Numbered from the stretch's first letter, positions 53,719 through 62,022 are shown. The stretch is 64,000 nucleotides of DNA from Bacillus sp. FJAT-27225 (GCF_001685025.1 NZ_MAYU01000001.1:62001-126000); one strand, 5' to 3'. Translations and numbers: made by a program. The notes: generated by a model not told the origin, from the sequence alone.

Positions 53719-54867
53719 ATGTCATTTTCAATGAATGTTGCAAGTCCGGAAGAAGTGAAAGCACTTGTCGAAGTCCAGGTTGAACCTGTTCCAGAAGAAA
53801 TTTCAGAGCTGAAAGAAGCAGCCGATCAAAATGTTTCAACCATAATGGGATTGGATGTCGAATCTCTTGAAAAGCGAAAGGAAATTCTAAAAAGTATCGA
53901 GAGTTTCGGATTAAGCACAATGAGGGCTTCCTCAAACAAGAACTCACTTCTTCAAGTGTCGGTGGGGAACTTAGCAAAACAGGGTGATGAAGGAAGCCGT
54001 GTCGCAAAAGGCCTTTCTGAACTTCAAACCCATTTGAAGGATCTCGATCCAAGTATCATTGATTTTGCAAAAACAGGGTTTCTTGGGAAGTTGTTCAACC
54101 CGCTTCGGGCATACTTTCAAAAATACGAAAAAGCAGACAGTGTCATTTCCGATATCGTTACAAGCCTTGAAAAAGGGAAAATGACCTTAAAAAATGACAA
54201 TACAACGCTTGAAATTGAACAACAGGGTCTTCGGGATTTGACGAAAATCCTTAGAAAAGAGATTGAGCTTGGAACTTTAATGGATGACGCGATTGAAGTT
54301 CAAATCGAACAGGCTAAAGCAAAAGGTGAACACCCGGATAAAATTCGATTCATCACCGAAGAAGTGTTGTATCCCCTGCGTCAGCGAGTGATGGATTTGC
54401 AGCAAATGCTCACCGTTAACCAGCAAGGCATTATTGCATATGAAGTGGTCATCCGTAACAACAGGGAGTTGATCCGTGGTGTTGAACGGGCAAAAACCGT
54501 TACCATTTCCGCATTGAAAATTGCTGTTACAGTAGCAAGTGCATTGTATAACCAGAAGATCGTCTTAAAAAAGATCGAAGCCCTTAACGCAACAACGAAC
54601 GATTTGATTGCAGGAACAAGCAAAATGCTAAAAGAACAAGGTGTGGAAATTCAAAAGCAGGCGATGGAATCAAGTGTTTCTGTTGAGACACTGAAAACAG
54701 CTTTTGCTGATGTTATAGAGGCGATGGACTCGATTAGCACGTACAAACAGCAAGCACTGCCAAAAATGCGTGAAACAATCAACCAATTCAAAGAATTGGC
54801 TGAAACAGGAGAAAAAGAGATTCTGCGTCTCGAAAAAGGCAATGAAGTAAACCTCTTAACCAATTAG
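53719..54867 (+). CDS. telA: TelA-family (toxic anion resistance) protein
   Basis: 382 residues, standard length for the TelA family (PF05816); ACGGAGG just upstream fits ATG 53719. The whole protein is helical, with the typical central segment (TGFLGKLFNPLRAYFQKYEK) and a C-terminal region with LIAGTSKMLKEQ and AFADVIEAMDSI. The family is linked to tellurite resistance, cell-envelope stress and antibiotic tolerance; its mechanism is unknown. The gene follows the VWA fusion gene by 67 bp and ends at its own terminator. The last 265 bp occur again, decayed, at 56250-56520. Confidence 0.87.
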   Translation: MSFSMNVASPEEVKALVEVQVEPVPEEISELKEAADQNVSTIMGLDVESLEKRKEILKSIESFGLSTMRASSNKNSLLQVSVGNLAKQGDEGSRVAKGLSELQTHLKDLDPSIIDFAKTGFLGKLFNPLRAYFQKYEKADSVISDIVTSLEKGKMTLKNDNTTLEIEQQGLRDLTKILRKEIELGTLMDDAIEVQIEQAKAKGEHPDKIRFITEEVLYPLRQRVMDLQQMLTVNQQGIIAYEVVIRNNRELIRGVERAKTVTISALKIAVTVASALYNQKIVLKKIEALNATTNDLIAGTSKMLKEQGVEIQKQAMESSVSVETLKTAFADVIEAMDSISTYKQQALPKMRETINQFKELAETGEKEILRLEKGNEVNLLTN

Positions 54868-54897
54868 AAATAATTAAGGATATATTTTGAATCATTT

Positions 54898-54936
54898 AAA
54901 ACAAACCAGATGAAATGTGATCATCTGGTTTGTTTG
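54898..54936 (+). terminator. rho-independent terminator after telA
   Basis: ACAAACCAGATGA (54901-54913) and TCATCTGGTTTGT (54921-54933) pair perfectly over 13 bp around an AATGTGA loop. It separates telA transcription from the FtsZ-like gene unless read through. Confidence 0.85.
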
Positions 54937-55094
54937 TATGGAAATTTTATTTAGGCTCCCTAAAAACATTTCTGGAGTAAAAGTAGCAACAATAAAGGCC
55001 TATCTGTATAGAAAAAACGGTGCTCCTTTCCAGAAGATTAGTCTAAATTTTGAACTATTGAGTAATATCTTATTAGGATAAGGAGGGGGATTTG

Positions 55095-56204
55095 GTGAAA
55101 CCAATTGGAATCTTGGGCGTAGGTCAGGCAGGTGGCAATATTGCGGAGGCAGCATCGGCCTTGGGCTTTCCAACCGCCCTTATCAACACGAACCAGCGTG
55201 ACGGGCTCGTCAATACGAGGGTTGAAAACAAGTTTTTTGTTCCGGGGTATAACGGGGCCGGACAGGATCGGTCGATCGGTGCCCGAGCAGTAAACGATAA
55301 TTATAGGGAGATAGTGGAATTCGTTAAGAAGTCATTCAAAAAAGTAAAGTTTCTATTAGTGGCATTCTCCACTGACGGTGGGACCGGCTCGGGGATGAGC
55401 CCGCTCCTGATTGAAATCCTGCTGAACCAGCTGCCAGGGCTGAAGGTAGGAGCCATTGCTGTCGTGCCTGAACGGAATGTCCTGGCAGGAAACCGTATCA
55501 ATGCAGCGGAATGCCTTGAGGAATTGTCCAAAATTGACGGGATTTCATCCACCTTCCTGGTCGATAACGACCAGTTGCGCCGGATCAATCCCCAATCAAG
55601 CAAACAGCAAATTTATCTGGCTTCTAACCAGAAGGTGATGGGAGCAATCAACCATGTCCTACAAATAACTCAGAAAAGCTCTCTTTACGGGAATTTTGAT
55701 GAAACAGACCTCATGAATATCCTTTGCACACGAGGCGTAACAGTCATCTCAACCAGTACAGTGACAGATGCCAAAACGACTTCTGATGTATCCCTCAAAA
55801 TCCAGCAATCATGGGCAAACTCGGTTTTCTGCCCGGTTGAATCGCCTGGTGTCATCCGTGCCGGATTGATTTATGAAGGACCTGAGAATGTTTCAAAACT
55901 GATTAACATCCCATCAATTTTCGAGAGGGTCGGGGAACCCCTCGAACTGTACGAAGGAACCTATATCTCCGAAACAGACCCGTCCATCACCACCATTCTT
56001 GCCGGACTAAGCTTCCCAACACGTCGGCTTCAAGTGATGGAAGATATGTTGATCAAAAATAGGGACCGGCTCCATGAGCTTGTCCAAAAGGAATACACAC
56101 AGAAATATGAATCGAAAATCGGCTGGGCATCCAATTTAAAAGCCAGAAACAACCCCAGGCCAACACGGACAGTCAATCATAAACCGACAAAATCCAATAG
56201 CTAA
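55095..56204 (+). CDS. divergent FtsZ/tubulin-like GTPase
   Basis: 369 residues from GTG 55095 (GGAGG at 55082-55086 is eight bases away; TTG 55092 is alternative). N-terminal GILGVGQAGGNIAEAA matches the FtsZ/tubulin GTP-binding start. The tubulin signature GGTGSG is at about 95-100 (STDGGTGSGMSPLL), and the T5/T6 regions have VLAGNRINAAECLEEL and ASNQKVMGAINH-like elements. The C-terminal domain ends in a basic, Pro-rich tail. It is not ordinary FtsZ: the spacing and the LINTNQRD start segment are closer to small FtsZ-like families that comparative genomics has tied to VWA proteins. Its neighbours are a VWA fusion and TelA. Confidence 0.8.
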   Translation: MKPIGILGVGQAGGNIAEAASALGFPTALINTNQRDGLVNTRVENKFFVPGYNGAGQDRSIGARAVNDNYREIVEFVKKSFKKVKFLLVAFSTDGGTGSGMSPLLIEILLNQLPGLKVGAIAVVPERNVLAGNRINAAECLEELSKIDGISSTFLVDNDQLRRINPQSSKQQIYLASNQKVMGAINHVLQITQKSSLYGNFDETDLMNILCTRGVTVISTSTVTDAKTTSDVSLKIQQSWANSVFCPVESPGVIRAGLIYEGPENVSKLINIPSIFERVGEPLELYEGTYISETDPSITTILAGLSFPTRRLQVMEDMLIKNRDRLHELVQKEYTQKYESKIGWASNLKARNNPRPTRTVNHKPTKSNS

Positions 56205-56207
56205 ATT

Positions 56208-56238
56208 ATACACTGGGCCTTCCCAGTGTCTTTTTTTG
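56208..56238 (+). terminator. rho-independent terminator of the FtsZ-like gene
   Basis: ACACTGGG (56210-56217) and CCCAGTGT (56222-56229), loop CCTT, then seven T's. Confidence 0.9.
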
Positions 56239-56249
56239 AAAGGCTGTAT

Positions 56250-56520
56250 TCGATGTCATAATTGCAGGAACAAGCAAAATGCTGAAGGGGCAAGCGTCGA
56301 AATTCAAAAGCAGGCGATGGAATCAAGTGTTTCTGTTGAGACGCTAAAAGTAGCATTTGCTGACGTGATAGAGGCGATGGACTCGATCCGTACGTACAAA
56401 CAGCAAGCACTCCCGAAAATGCGTGAAACCAATAACCAATTCAAAGAACATGCTGAAACAGGCGAAAAACAGATTCAGAGGCTCGAAAAAGGCAATGAAG
56501 TAAACTTGTTGAGCAATTAA
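56250..56520 (+). pseudogene. duplicated 3' end of telA
   Basis: The segment matches the last ~265 bp of telA (54600-54867), including AAAAGCAGGCGATGGAATCA, with a one-base deletion near 56300 and several substitutions. It retains the same stop context. No start or ribosome site belongs to it, so it is a leftover of duplication or recombination. The full and partial copies flank the FtsZ-like gene as direct repeats. Confidence 0.85.
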
Positions 56521-56523
56521 AAG

Positions 56524-56558
56524 TACAAAAGGAAATATCTTGGGATGTATCCTTTTTT
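56524..56558 (+). terminator. terminator-like hairpin
   Basis: AAAAGGA and TCCTTTT stem with an A/T-rich loop and T6 run, directly after the telA remnant; probably the original terminator of the lost gene. Confidence 0.55.
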
Positions 56559-56689
56559 CTTGCTTAACTGGCGAGCAACTCTTAGCGTTTAGATAACGGC
56601 TTCGTCTCTGAACCTGATATGAAAATGGCAAATCAGCGATATAGTAGTAAGCTTAATTTGATTATTGATTTGCGTGTAGGTTTGAATTT

Positions 56690-56885
56690 TACATAGGGGG
56701 AGAATTTCCCTCTATTGAATATAGAGATAGCTTAAGATGCACATATAAGGGGAGATATTCCCCTTAAGCTACTCTACATAGGTCGAAACCCATTGATTTG
56801 GATGTATAACAGGAAAAACTCCCCTTATTTTTATGGAAATATCCGTATTTCCCAATTTAGCAGGAATTTCTCCTTTTATTTTTCA
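56690..56885. repeat. cluster of four G/C-block palindromic motifs
   Basis: Four related motifs occur at about 50-60 bp intervals: AGGGGGAGAATTTCCCTCT (56695-56712 approx), AAGGGGAGATATTCCCCTT (56747-56765, nearly perfect palindrome), GGAAAAACTCCCCTTAT (56812-56828) and AGGAATTTCTCCTTTTAT (56862-56879). The second is also enclosed by TAGCTTAA/TTAAGCTA arms. No coding frame. The stretch 56559-56689 shows nothing else. Confidence 0.5.
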
Positions 56886-57008
56886 AACAAAGGATAATCA
56901 ACGTTCAATTATAACAGAGCTTTGTTTCTAAGGGGTGTGTAAAGGAAAGTGAAACGACTTGGTTAGAAAAAAATAATAGGGGAGTTATTTTTAAAAGGCG
57001 GGGTGGAT

Positions 57009-57192
57009 ATGTCTGAAAAGGAAAGAGAAAGATTGAAGGCAAAGGAACAACAAAAAAAACCCAGGCGGCACTCTCAATAATGCATTAGCCCAAGCAATTA
57101 CAGGAGCACCAAGTAGTGGTTGTTTAGTTAACTTACTTTCAATCATAATCGTTATAGGCATTATTCTATTTGTAAGAGCGTGCTCAAACTAA
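57009..57192 (+). pseudogene. small membrane protein gene split at an A8 run (frameshift or slippage)
   Basis: ATG 57009 follows GGCGGGGTGG. The first frame encodes a charged start (MSEKERERLKAKEQQKK) and ends soon after. Past the A8 tract (57052-57059) the other frame continues with PGGTLNNALAQAITGAPSSG, then a hydrophobic helix (LLSIIIVIGIILFVRAC), to TAA 57190-57192. Removing one A gives one 60-residue protein with a charged N-terminus and one membrane helix. Homopolymer slippage during transcription could still make it. Confidence 0.55.
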
Positions 57193-57317
57193 TCTGCTTC
57201 TGCCTTCGATTCCAATGAAGGCTGGTTTTGAGTAAAATAGACCCATGCTTGTTTATGGGGAAACCTCCCCCTTTCCTAAAAGAAGAAGTCTCGTTACAAA
57301 AATCCTAATTTTTAGTG

Positions 57318-57346
57318 TTGACATAAAATTAATATACTAATATAAT
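57318..57346 (+). promoter_or_regulatory. consensus sigma-A promoter of the T-box/brnQ unit
   Basis: TTGACA (57318-57323), a 17-bp spacer and TATAAT (57341-57346): perfect match to both boxes. It lies about 50 bp before the first T-box leader. Confidence 0.85.
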
Positions 57347-57392
57347 CGTTAACTATAGAAGTTGAAAGAACATTTTATAAATTTTTTATATA

Positions 57393-57695
57393 GCGTTGAA
57401 AAGGAGTAGTAAAAGAGAACCCTGACGTCAGAGATCCGTTTCATTAGCTGAGAGAACGGTCGTTAATTCTTTTTGAAAGTCGCCTTGGAGCTTTGCTTGC
57501 CAAATGGTTAAGCCATTACCAGAGTAGTGAGTGACGGTTGGTCCCGTTAATAGACTGAAGTCTAAAGGTTAGACTTATTGAGCCTGTTTTCCGTGAGGAA
57601 GATAGGAAAGTTGAGTGGTAACGTGATTTTTCGCCTCAGCAATTGTCCGTTTTTGCGTAAAGCAAAACCGGATCATTGCTGGGGCGTTTTTATTT
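57393..57695 (+). promoter_or_regulatory. T-box leader, upstream copy
   Basis: A tRNA-sensing leader nearly identical (about 10 changes in 234 nt) to the second copy. The T-box itself is degenerate, GAGTGGTAACGTG (57613-57625), but keeps UGGU, which can pair with the uncharged tRNA end. The helix GTTGAG (57610-57615)/CTCAGC (57635-57640) that forms the antiterminator is preserved by compensating changes. The terminator arms are CGCCTCAGCAAT (57632-57643) and ATTGCTGGGGCG (57674-57685), followed by T's. The candidate specifier GTC (Val) lies in the conserved AAGTCGCCTTGG, but I cannot fix it. Confidence 0.8.
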
Positions 57696-57715
57696 TTAAA
57701 TAAATGAATACCAAA

Positions 57716-58016
57716 GTGTTGAAGAGGAGTAGTAAAAGAGAACCCTGACGTCAGAGATCCGTTTCATTGGCTGAGAGAACGGTCGTTAATTCTTTTTAAA
57801 AGTCGCCTTGGAGCTTTGCTTGCCAAATGGTTAAGCCATTACCAGAGTAGTGAGTGACGGTTGGTCCCGTTAACAGACCGAAGTCTAAAGGTTAGACTTA
57901 TTGAGCCTGTTTTCCGTGAGGAAGATGGGAAAGCTGGGTGGTACCGCGATACTCTCGCCTCGGCAATCAAACAAACATGTACTGTTTAATTGATTGTGAG
58001 GTGGGAGTTTTTTTAT
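57716..58016 (+). promoter_or_regulatory. T-box leader, downstream copy
   Basis: The T-box is canonical, GGGTGGTACCGCG (57936-57948). The antiterminator helix is GCTGGG (57933-57938)/CTCGGC (57959-57964). The terminator is CTCTCGCCTCGGCAATCAA paired with TTGATTGTGAGGTGGGAG, then T7. Placed before an ACT-domain gene and brnQ, it should allow transcription when a branched-chain tRNA is uncharged. Confidence 0.88.
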
Positions 58017-58047
58017 TGGAAAAATCGCATTTTTCATAGGAGGAAAA

Positions 58048-58283
58048 ATGAAGAAGTCTATCATTATTTTAGCTGATACCCAATCGAATATTTTAATTCA
58101 AATAACCGACTCGCTTTTAAAAAATGTAGTTCAATTAATAATTTTTCCTCTAGTACAGCGGATGAAGGTGGAGGGTTATTAATTACCGTCTCTATATTTT
58201 CAAATGAATTGACATTTAAACATTTGGAAAAGCAACTTTGTAAGATTAATGGGGTGCTAGAAATCGAAGAGAGTATTGAATAA
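58048..58283 (+). pseudogene. ACT-domain-like regulatory protein, frameshifted
   Basis: ATG 58048 after AGGAGG. The first frame gives MKKSIIILADTQSNILIQIT and stops after 44 residues. The other frame carries INNFSSSTADEGGGLLITVS, then SNELTFKHLEKQLCKINGV and a final acidic end at TAA 58281-58283. Together they make an ACT-like domain (beta-alpha-beta-beta-alpha-beta, about 78 residues). A one-base shift near 58120-58130 separates the parts. It sits between the T-box and brnQ; ACT domains bind amino acids. Confidence 0.6.
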
Positions 58284-58327
58284 AAGTAAAAGGTTTGAAC
58301 CGTTACTTACATTAGGAGGAATAAATA

Positions 58328-59686
58328 ATGAAAAACCATTCAATGAAAGACACTTTATATACGGGATTAATGTTATTTGCTTTGTTTTTCGGGGCCGGAA
58401 ACCTAATTTTCCCGCCATCTCTTGGTCATGAAGCAGGGGTTAATTTTTGGGGAGCAATGGCAGGATTCCTAATTACATCAGTTGGTCTGCCTGTATTAGG
58501 TGTAACAGCAATAGCTAAAACCGGAGATTTACAAACATTAACGAACCGTGTACATCCGATCTTTTCTGTTCTTTTCACCTTAATGACTTACTTATGTCTT
58601 GGTCCTTTCCTGGTAATTCCTCGTGCGAGTAATGTTGCTTTTGAAATGGGGGCCGCTCCGTTTCTTCCAGAAGGACTAAACGACCATTGGCTGACTCTTT
58701 TTCTCTATTCTATTGTATTTTTTTCTATTAACTATTGGTTATGTCTAAACCCTTCAAAACTTTTTGGAAGAATAGGCAAGATCTTGACACCAATTATGAT
58801 CATTCTTATTTCAATAATATTTGTTCAAAGTCTTTTTCACCCAACAGGAAACTATGGAACACCTGCCGAAGCCTATCAGAATGGAGCAGCATTTAAAGGT
58901 ATAATTGATGGCTATTCCACAATGGACGCAATGGCCGCACTTTTATTTGGGAGTGTTGTCATTAAATCAATCGAAAAAAACGGCATTCGTGGTTCAAAAA
59001 AGATGACGGCAATTACTGTAAAAGCTGGGATCATTGCAGGATTTTGTCTAGCGTTTATTTATATTATGTTAGGCCATTTGGGAGCAGCCAGCGTCGCGTT
59101 ACTTGAATCACCGGAAAATGGGGGAGCCGTATTAACCGTTGTCACTGCACATTTATTTGGAAACTCTGGAGCACTGCTGCTTGGGGTTATCTTTACACTT
59201 GCCTGTTTAACTACATCTGTAGGCCTTATTACATCTTGCGGCCAATATTTCTCAAAATTAATACCGCAATATTCTTATAAGAGTTGGATTGCTCTTTTAT
59301 GCTTAGTTAGTCTGGGAATCTCTAATTTAGGATTGAACCAAATTATCTTAATTTCCGTTCCAATTTTAACAGCCATTTATCCACTGACAATCGTTTTAAT
59401 CATTTTATCGTTTTTCCATAAAAACTTTAAAGGATATTCTTCTGTATATATAAGTGCTTTGAGTGGGACAGCGTTAATTAGCATTGTTGATAGTCTGAAG
59501 CAAGCTAATTTCCAGTTGGACTTTATTACAAACGTTTTTAGTTACATTCCTTTGTATAGTGAGGGGCTTGGATGGATTATACCTGCAATCCTTGGTGCTT
59601 TTCTTGGTTACTTATGGGGAAATCTGAAAGACGCTACTTATTCAATGGCTGAAAAAAATTATATAAGAAGCAATACCAACAATTAG
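58328..59686 (+). CDS. brnQ: branched-chain amino acid transporter BrnQ
   Basis: 452 residues; TTAGGAGGA just upstream of ATG 58328. LIVCS-family features: ALFFGAGNLIFPPSLG near the start, PRASNVAFEMG in helix 3, DGYSTMDAMAALLFG, and TTSVGLITSCGQYFS. About twelve hydrophobic helices. It takes up Leu, Ile or Val with Na+ or H+. Control by the two upstream T-box leaders is expected: uptake is raised when the cognate tRNA is uncharged. The frameshifted ACT gene lies between the leaders and brnQ. Confidence 0.93.
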   Translation: MKNHSMKDTLYTGLMLFALFFGAGNLIFPPSLGHEAGVNFWGAMAGFLITSVGLPVLGVTAIAKTGDLQTLTNRVHPIFSVLFTLMTYLCLGPFLVIPRASNVAFEMGAAPFLPEGLNDHWLTLFLYSIVFFSINYWLCLNPSKLFGRIGKILTPIMIILISIIFVQSLFHPTGNYGTPAEAYQNGAAFKGIIDGYSTMDAMAALLFGSVVIKSIEKNGIRGSKKMTAITVKAGIIAGFCLAFIYIMLGHLGAASVALLESPENGGAVLTVVTAHLFGNSGALLLGVIFTLACLTTSVGLITSCGQYFSKLIPQYSYKSWIALLCLVSLGISNLGLNQIILISVPILTAIYPLTIVLIILSFFHKNFKGYSSVYISALSGTALISIVDSLKQANFQLDFITNVFSYIPLYSEGLGWIIPAILGAFLGYLWGNLKDATYSMAEKNYIRSNTNN

Positions 59687-59700
59687 TTTAAAGAGTCTTT

Positions 59701-59743
59701 TCCCTCATTCCTCGTAAAATATATGGAGGGATGAGGCTTTATA
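59701..59743 (+). terminator. rho-independent terminator of brnQ
   Basis: CCTCATTCCTC and GAGGGATGAGG (one G-U pair) with a 12-nt loop, followed by CTTTAT. Confidence 0.65.
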
Positions 59744-59817
59744 CTTGTAACCATTGGAGGCAAGCTAAATATTCCATAAGCAACTGCTGGTAAAAAACAT
59801 GGCAGGGGGGTATATTT

Positions 59818-60189
59818 TTGGTGTTATCGAAATTGCTCATATCTTTCACAGATGGTAAAATCCCTTTAAAGTTTAATAAAGCAGGTGATGTTTTGATAAA
59901 GGAAATAGTTTTAAATGAAACGGTTATTCAGGTAGACAAATATAAAGAAGAAATTAAGAACGGTTTACATAATATAATTATTGATTTCAACGTTACGAAT
60001 GAACAGTATCATGATATTGCAACACTTTTGTACGAGGCTACTTTCGATGTGAAGGTCCCTGAAAGAGGCCTGGCATTTAGGGGAACGATTCAGGAATATT
60101 CCACTTCGATTACAAATTTGTATGAGAGAGGGCAAGTGGGGCAATATCATTTAGTACTCAAAGAATTAAGGCCCAGGAAGGGTAGTTAA
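59818..60189 (+). CDS. DUF3219-family protein (YkvR-like)
   Basis: 123 residues. AGGGGGG (59804-59810) is compatible with TTG 59818 or GTG 59821. The central signature DFNVTNEQYHDIATLLYEAT, then FDVKVPERGLAF and YSTSITNLYE, fits DUF3219 as I recall it from B. subtilis YkvR. The protein here is longer at the N-terminus than the ~95-residue family. Soluble, beta-rich, no known activity. It is 2 bp upstream of the next gene and probably co-transcribed with it. Confidence 0.75.
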   Translation: MVLSKLLISFTDGKIPLKFNKAGDVLIKEIVLNETVIQVDKYKEEIKNGLHNIIIDFNVTNEQYHDIATLLYEATFDVKVPERGLAFRGTIQEYSTSITNLYERGQVGQYHLVLKELRPRKGS

Positions 60190-60191
60190 TT

Positions 60192-61187
60192 ATGAAATTA
60201 AGTATTTTAGATCAGTCACCGGTTTCTTCCGGGCAATCTGCGAAAGAAGCCCTGAATCATTCTCTGCGGCTTGCTCAAGCAGGGGATGATTTGGGGTATA
60301 CGCGATACTGGATTGCGGAACATCATGATATGCCAGGCCTCGCATGTCCGGCACCGGAAGTGATGATACCGTTTATTGCTTCCAATACGAAACGGATCCG
60401 CGTCGGCTCAGGTGCTGTGCTCCTGCCGCATTATAAACCGTATAAAGTGGCGGAGGTCTATAATATGTTGGCGACTCTTTTCCCAGGCCGGATTGATATT
60501 GGAATCGGCAGGGCACCCGGCGGGTCGGCGGAAGCTGCCAATGCACTGTCAGATAACTTTCTGCAGCAGGTGTATAAGATGCCGGAGAAAGTAGAGGAAC
60601 TGCTACATTTTCTCTACAATGATTTTCCTGATGGACACGAGCTTGCAAAGGTAACGGCCTCACCGCTCCCAGATGTTCCTCCCATACCGTGGTTGTTGGG
60701 GACAGGGAAGAAAAGCGCAATTCTCGCTGCTCAATATGGGTTGTCCTATGCTTTTGGCCAGTTTATGAGTGAAAACGATGGGAAAGAGATTATCGATCAC
60801 TATCGGAGCGCTTTTCAGCCAAGGAACAAGGGCGATGTTCCCAAAGTGATTCTGACGGTTTCCGTGGTTTGTGCGGAGACAACTGAACTGGCAGAAGAGA
60901 TTGCGTTGAGCAACATTATATGGGGGCTGCTCCGGGGTACAGGTGAAGCGAAGGGTGTTCCTTCAATCGAGGATGCGAAAGCCTTTCAATTGAACGAAAA
61001 AGACCAAGACTATCTGGTCAAGGCTAAACAAAATATGATAATCGGGAATCCGAAGCAGGTTAGTGAATCCCTTAAACAGCTGCAGGCTAGCTACCTGGCA
61101 GATGAACTGGTGATTGTGACTATCACACATTCTCCAGAGGACCGGATCAATTCATACAAATTGATTGCCAAAGAAATTCTGGGTTAA
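60192..61187 (+). CDS. luciferase-like (LLM class) flavin-dependent oxidoreductase
   Basis: 331 residues; GAAGGG eight to nine bases before ATG 60192. Features of the bacterial luciferase-like family (YhbW-type): LDQSPVSSGQSAKEAL at the start, RYWIAEHHDMPGLACPAPEV, RIRVGSGAVLLPHYKPYKVAE, FPGRIDIGIGRAPGG and a C-terminal helix with VTITHSPEDRINSY. These enzymes use FMNH2 from a partner reductase to oxidise small molecules; the substrate is unknown. It follows the DUF3219 gene by 2 bp. Confidence 0.87.
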   Translation: MKLSILDQSPVSSGQSAKEALNHSLRLAQAGDDLGYTRYWIAEHHDMPGLACPAPEVMIPFIASNTKRIRVGSGAVLLPHYKPYKVAEVYNMLATLFPGRIDIGIGRAPGGSAEAANALSDNFLQQVYKMPEKVEELLHFLYNDFPDGHELAKVTASPLPDVPPIPWLLGTGKKSAILAAQYGLSYAFGQFMSENDGKEIIDHYRSAFQPRNKGDVPKVILTVSVVCAETTELAEEIALSNIIWGLLRGTGEAKGVPSIEDAKAFQLNEKDQDYLVKAKQNMIIGNPKQVSESLKQLQASYLADELVIVTITHSPEDRINSYKLIAKEILG

Positions 61188-61248
61188 TGTTTTCTTAAAA
61201 TGGACTGACCTTTTGTATATATGACTATATGGATTTGGGGGAGCGTTT

Positions 61249-61968
61249 ATGAAAACGATAGGACTAATTGGTGGAATGAGCTGGGAGTCTTCGGTCGAAT
61301 ATTATCGAATCATAAATGAAGAGGTAAAAAACAGGTTAGGTGGATTACATTCAGCAAAATGTCTTTTATATAGTGTTGATTTTGCCGAGATTGAACGCTA
61401 TCAAGCGGAAGGTAATTGGTACAGTGCAGGTGAAAAATTAGGAGAAGCTGCATCATCTTTAGAAAAAGCAGGTGCAGAATTTATAGTAATTTGCACAAAT
61501 ACAATGCATAAAGTAATTGATTATATAGAAGCAAAGATAACCATTCCTGTTTTACACATAGCTGATGCAACTGCCAATCAAATAAAAAAACAAACGATTA
61601 CAACGGTTGGATTATTAGGTACAAAGTATACTATGGAACAAAATTTCTATAAATCCAGAATAGAATCAGAAGGAATAAAAGTTTTAATTCCAAATGATTA
61701 TGAAAGAGAACTAATTAACAAGGTTATATATGAAGAGTTATGTTTAGGTAACATTAAACAATCATCAAAGGATTGTTATAAGGAAGTTATCCAAAACTTA
61801 GTTTCAAACGGTGCTGAAGGAATCATTTTAGGCTGTACGGAAATTGGATTATTAGTAAAACAAGAGGATGTAGAAGTTCCTCTATTCGATACAACTAAAA
61901 TACATGCAATTGAATCAGTTAATAAAGCGTTAGAAAATTTAGTGTATCGGCAACTCTCAAAATACTAA
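61249..61968 (+). CDS. aspartate/glutamate racemase family protein
   Basis: 239 residues; TGGGGGAG precedes ATG 61249. Two pseudo-symmetric halves with the catalytic Cys residues in FIVICTNTMH (about 84) and ILGCTEIG (about 197), plus GLIGGMSWESSVEYY at the N-terminus, mark a PLP-independent amino-acid racemase of the Asp/Glu/hydantoin family (YgeA/RacX type). The exact amino acid is not evident. It supplies D-amino acids for wall or spore use, or metabolises them. Monocistronic with a terminator. Confidence 0.85.
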   Translation: MKTIGLIGGMSWESSVEYYRIINEEVKNRLGGLHSAKCLLYSVDFAEIERYQAEGNWYSAGEKLGEAASSLEKAGAEFIVICTNTMHKVIDYIEAKITIPVLHIADATANQIKKQTITTVGLLGTKYTMEQNFYKSRIESEGIKVLIPNDYERELINKVIYEELCLGNIKQSSKDCYKEVIQNLVSNGAEGIILGCTEIGLLVKQEDVEVPLFDTTKIHAIESVNKALENLVYRQLSKY

Positions 61969-62022
61969 AACCAATGATGCTTCGTTAGTTAGGTTTATTA
62001 ATTTTTCAATTTCGATAAATGA

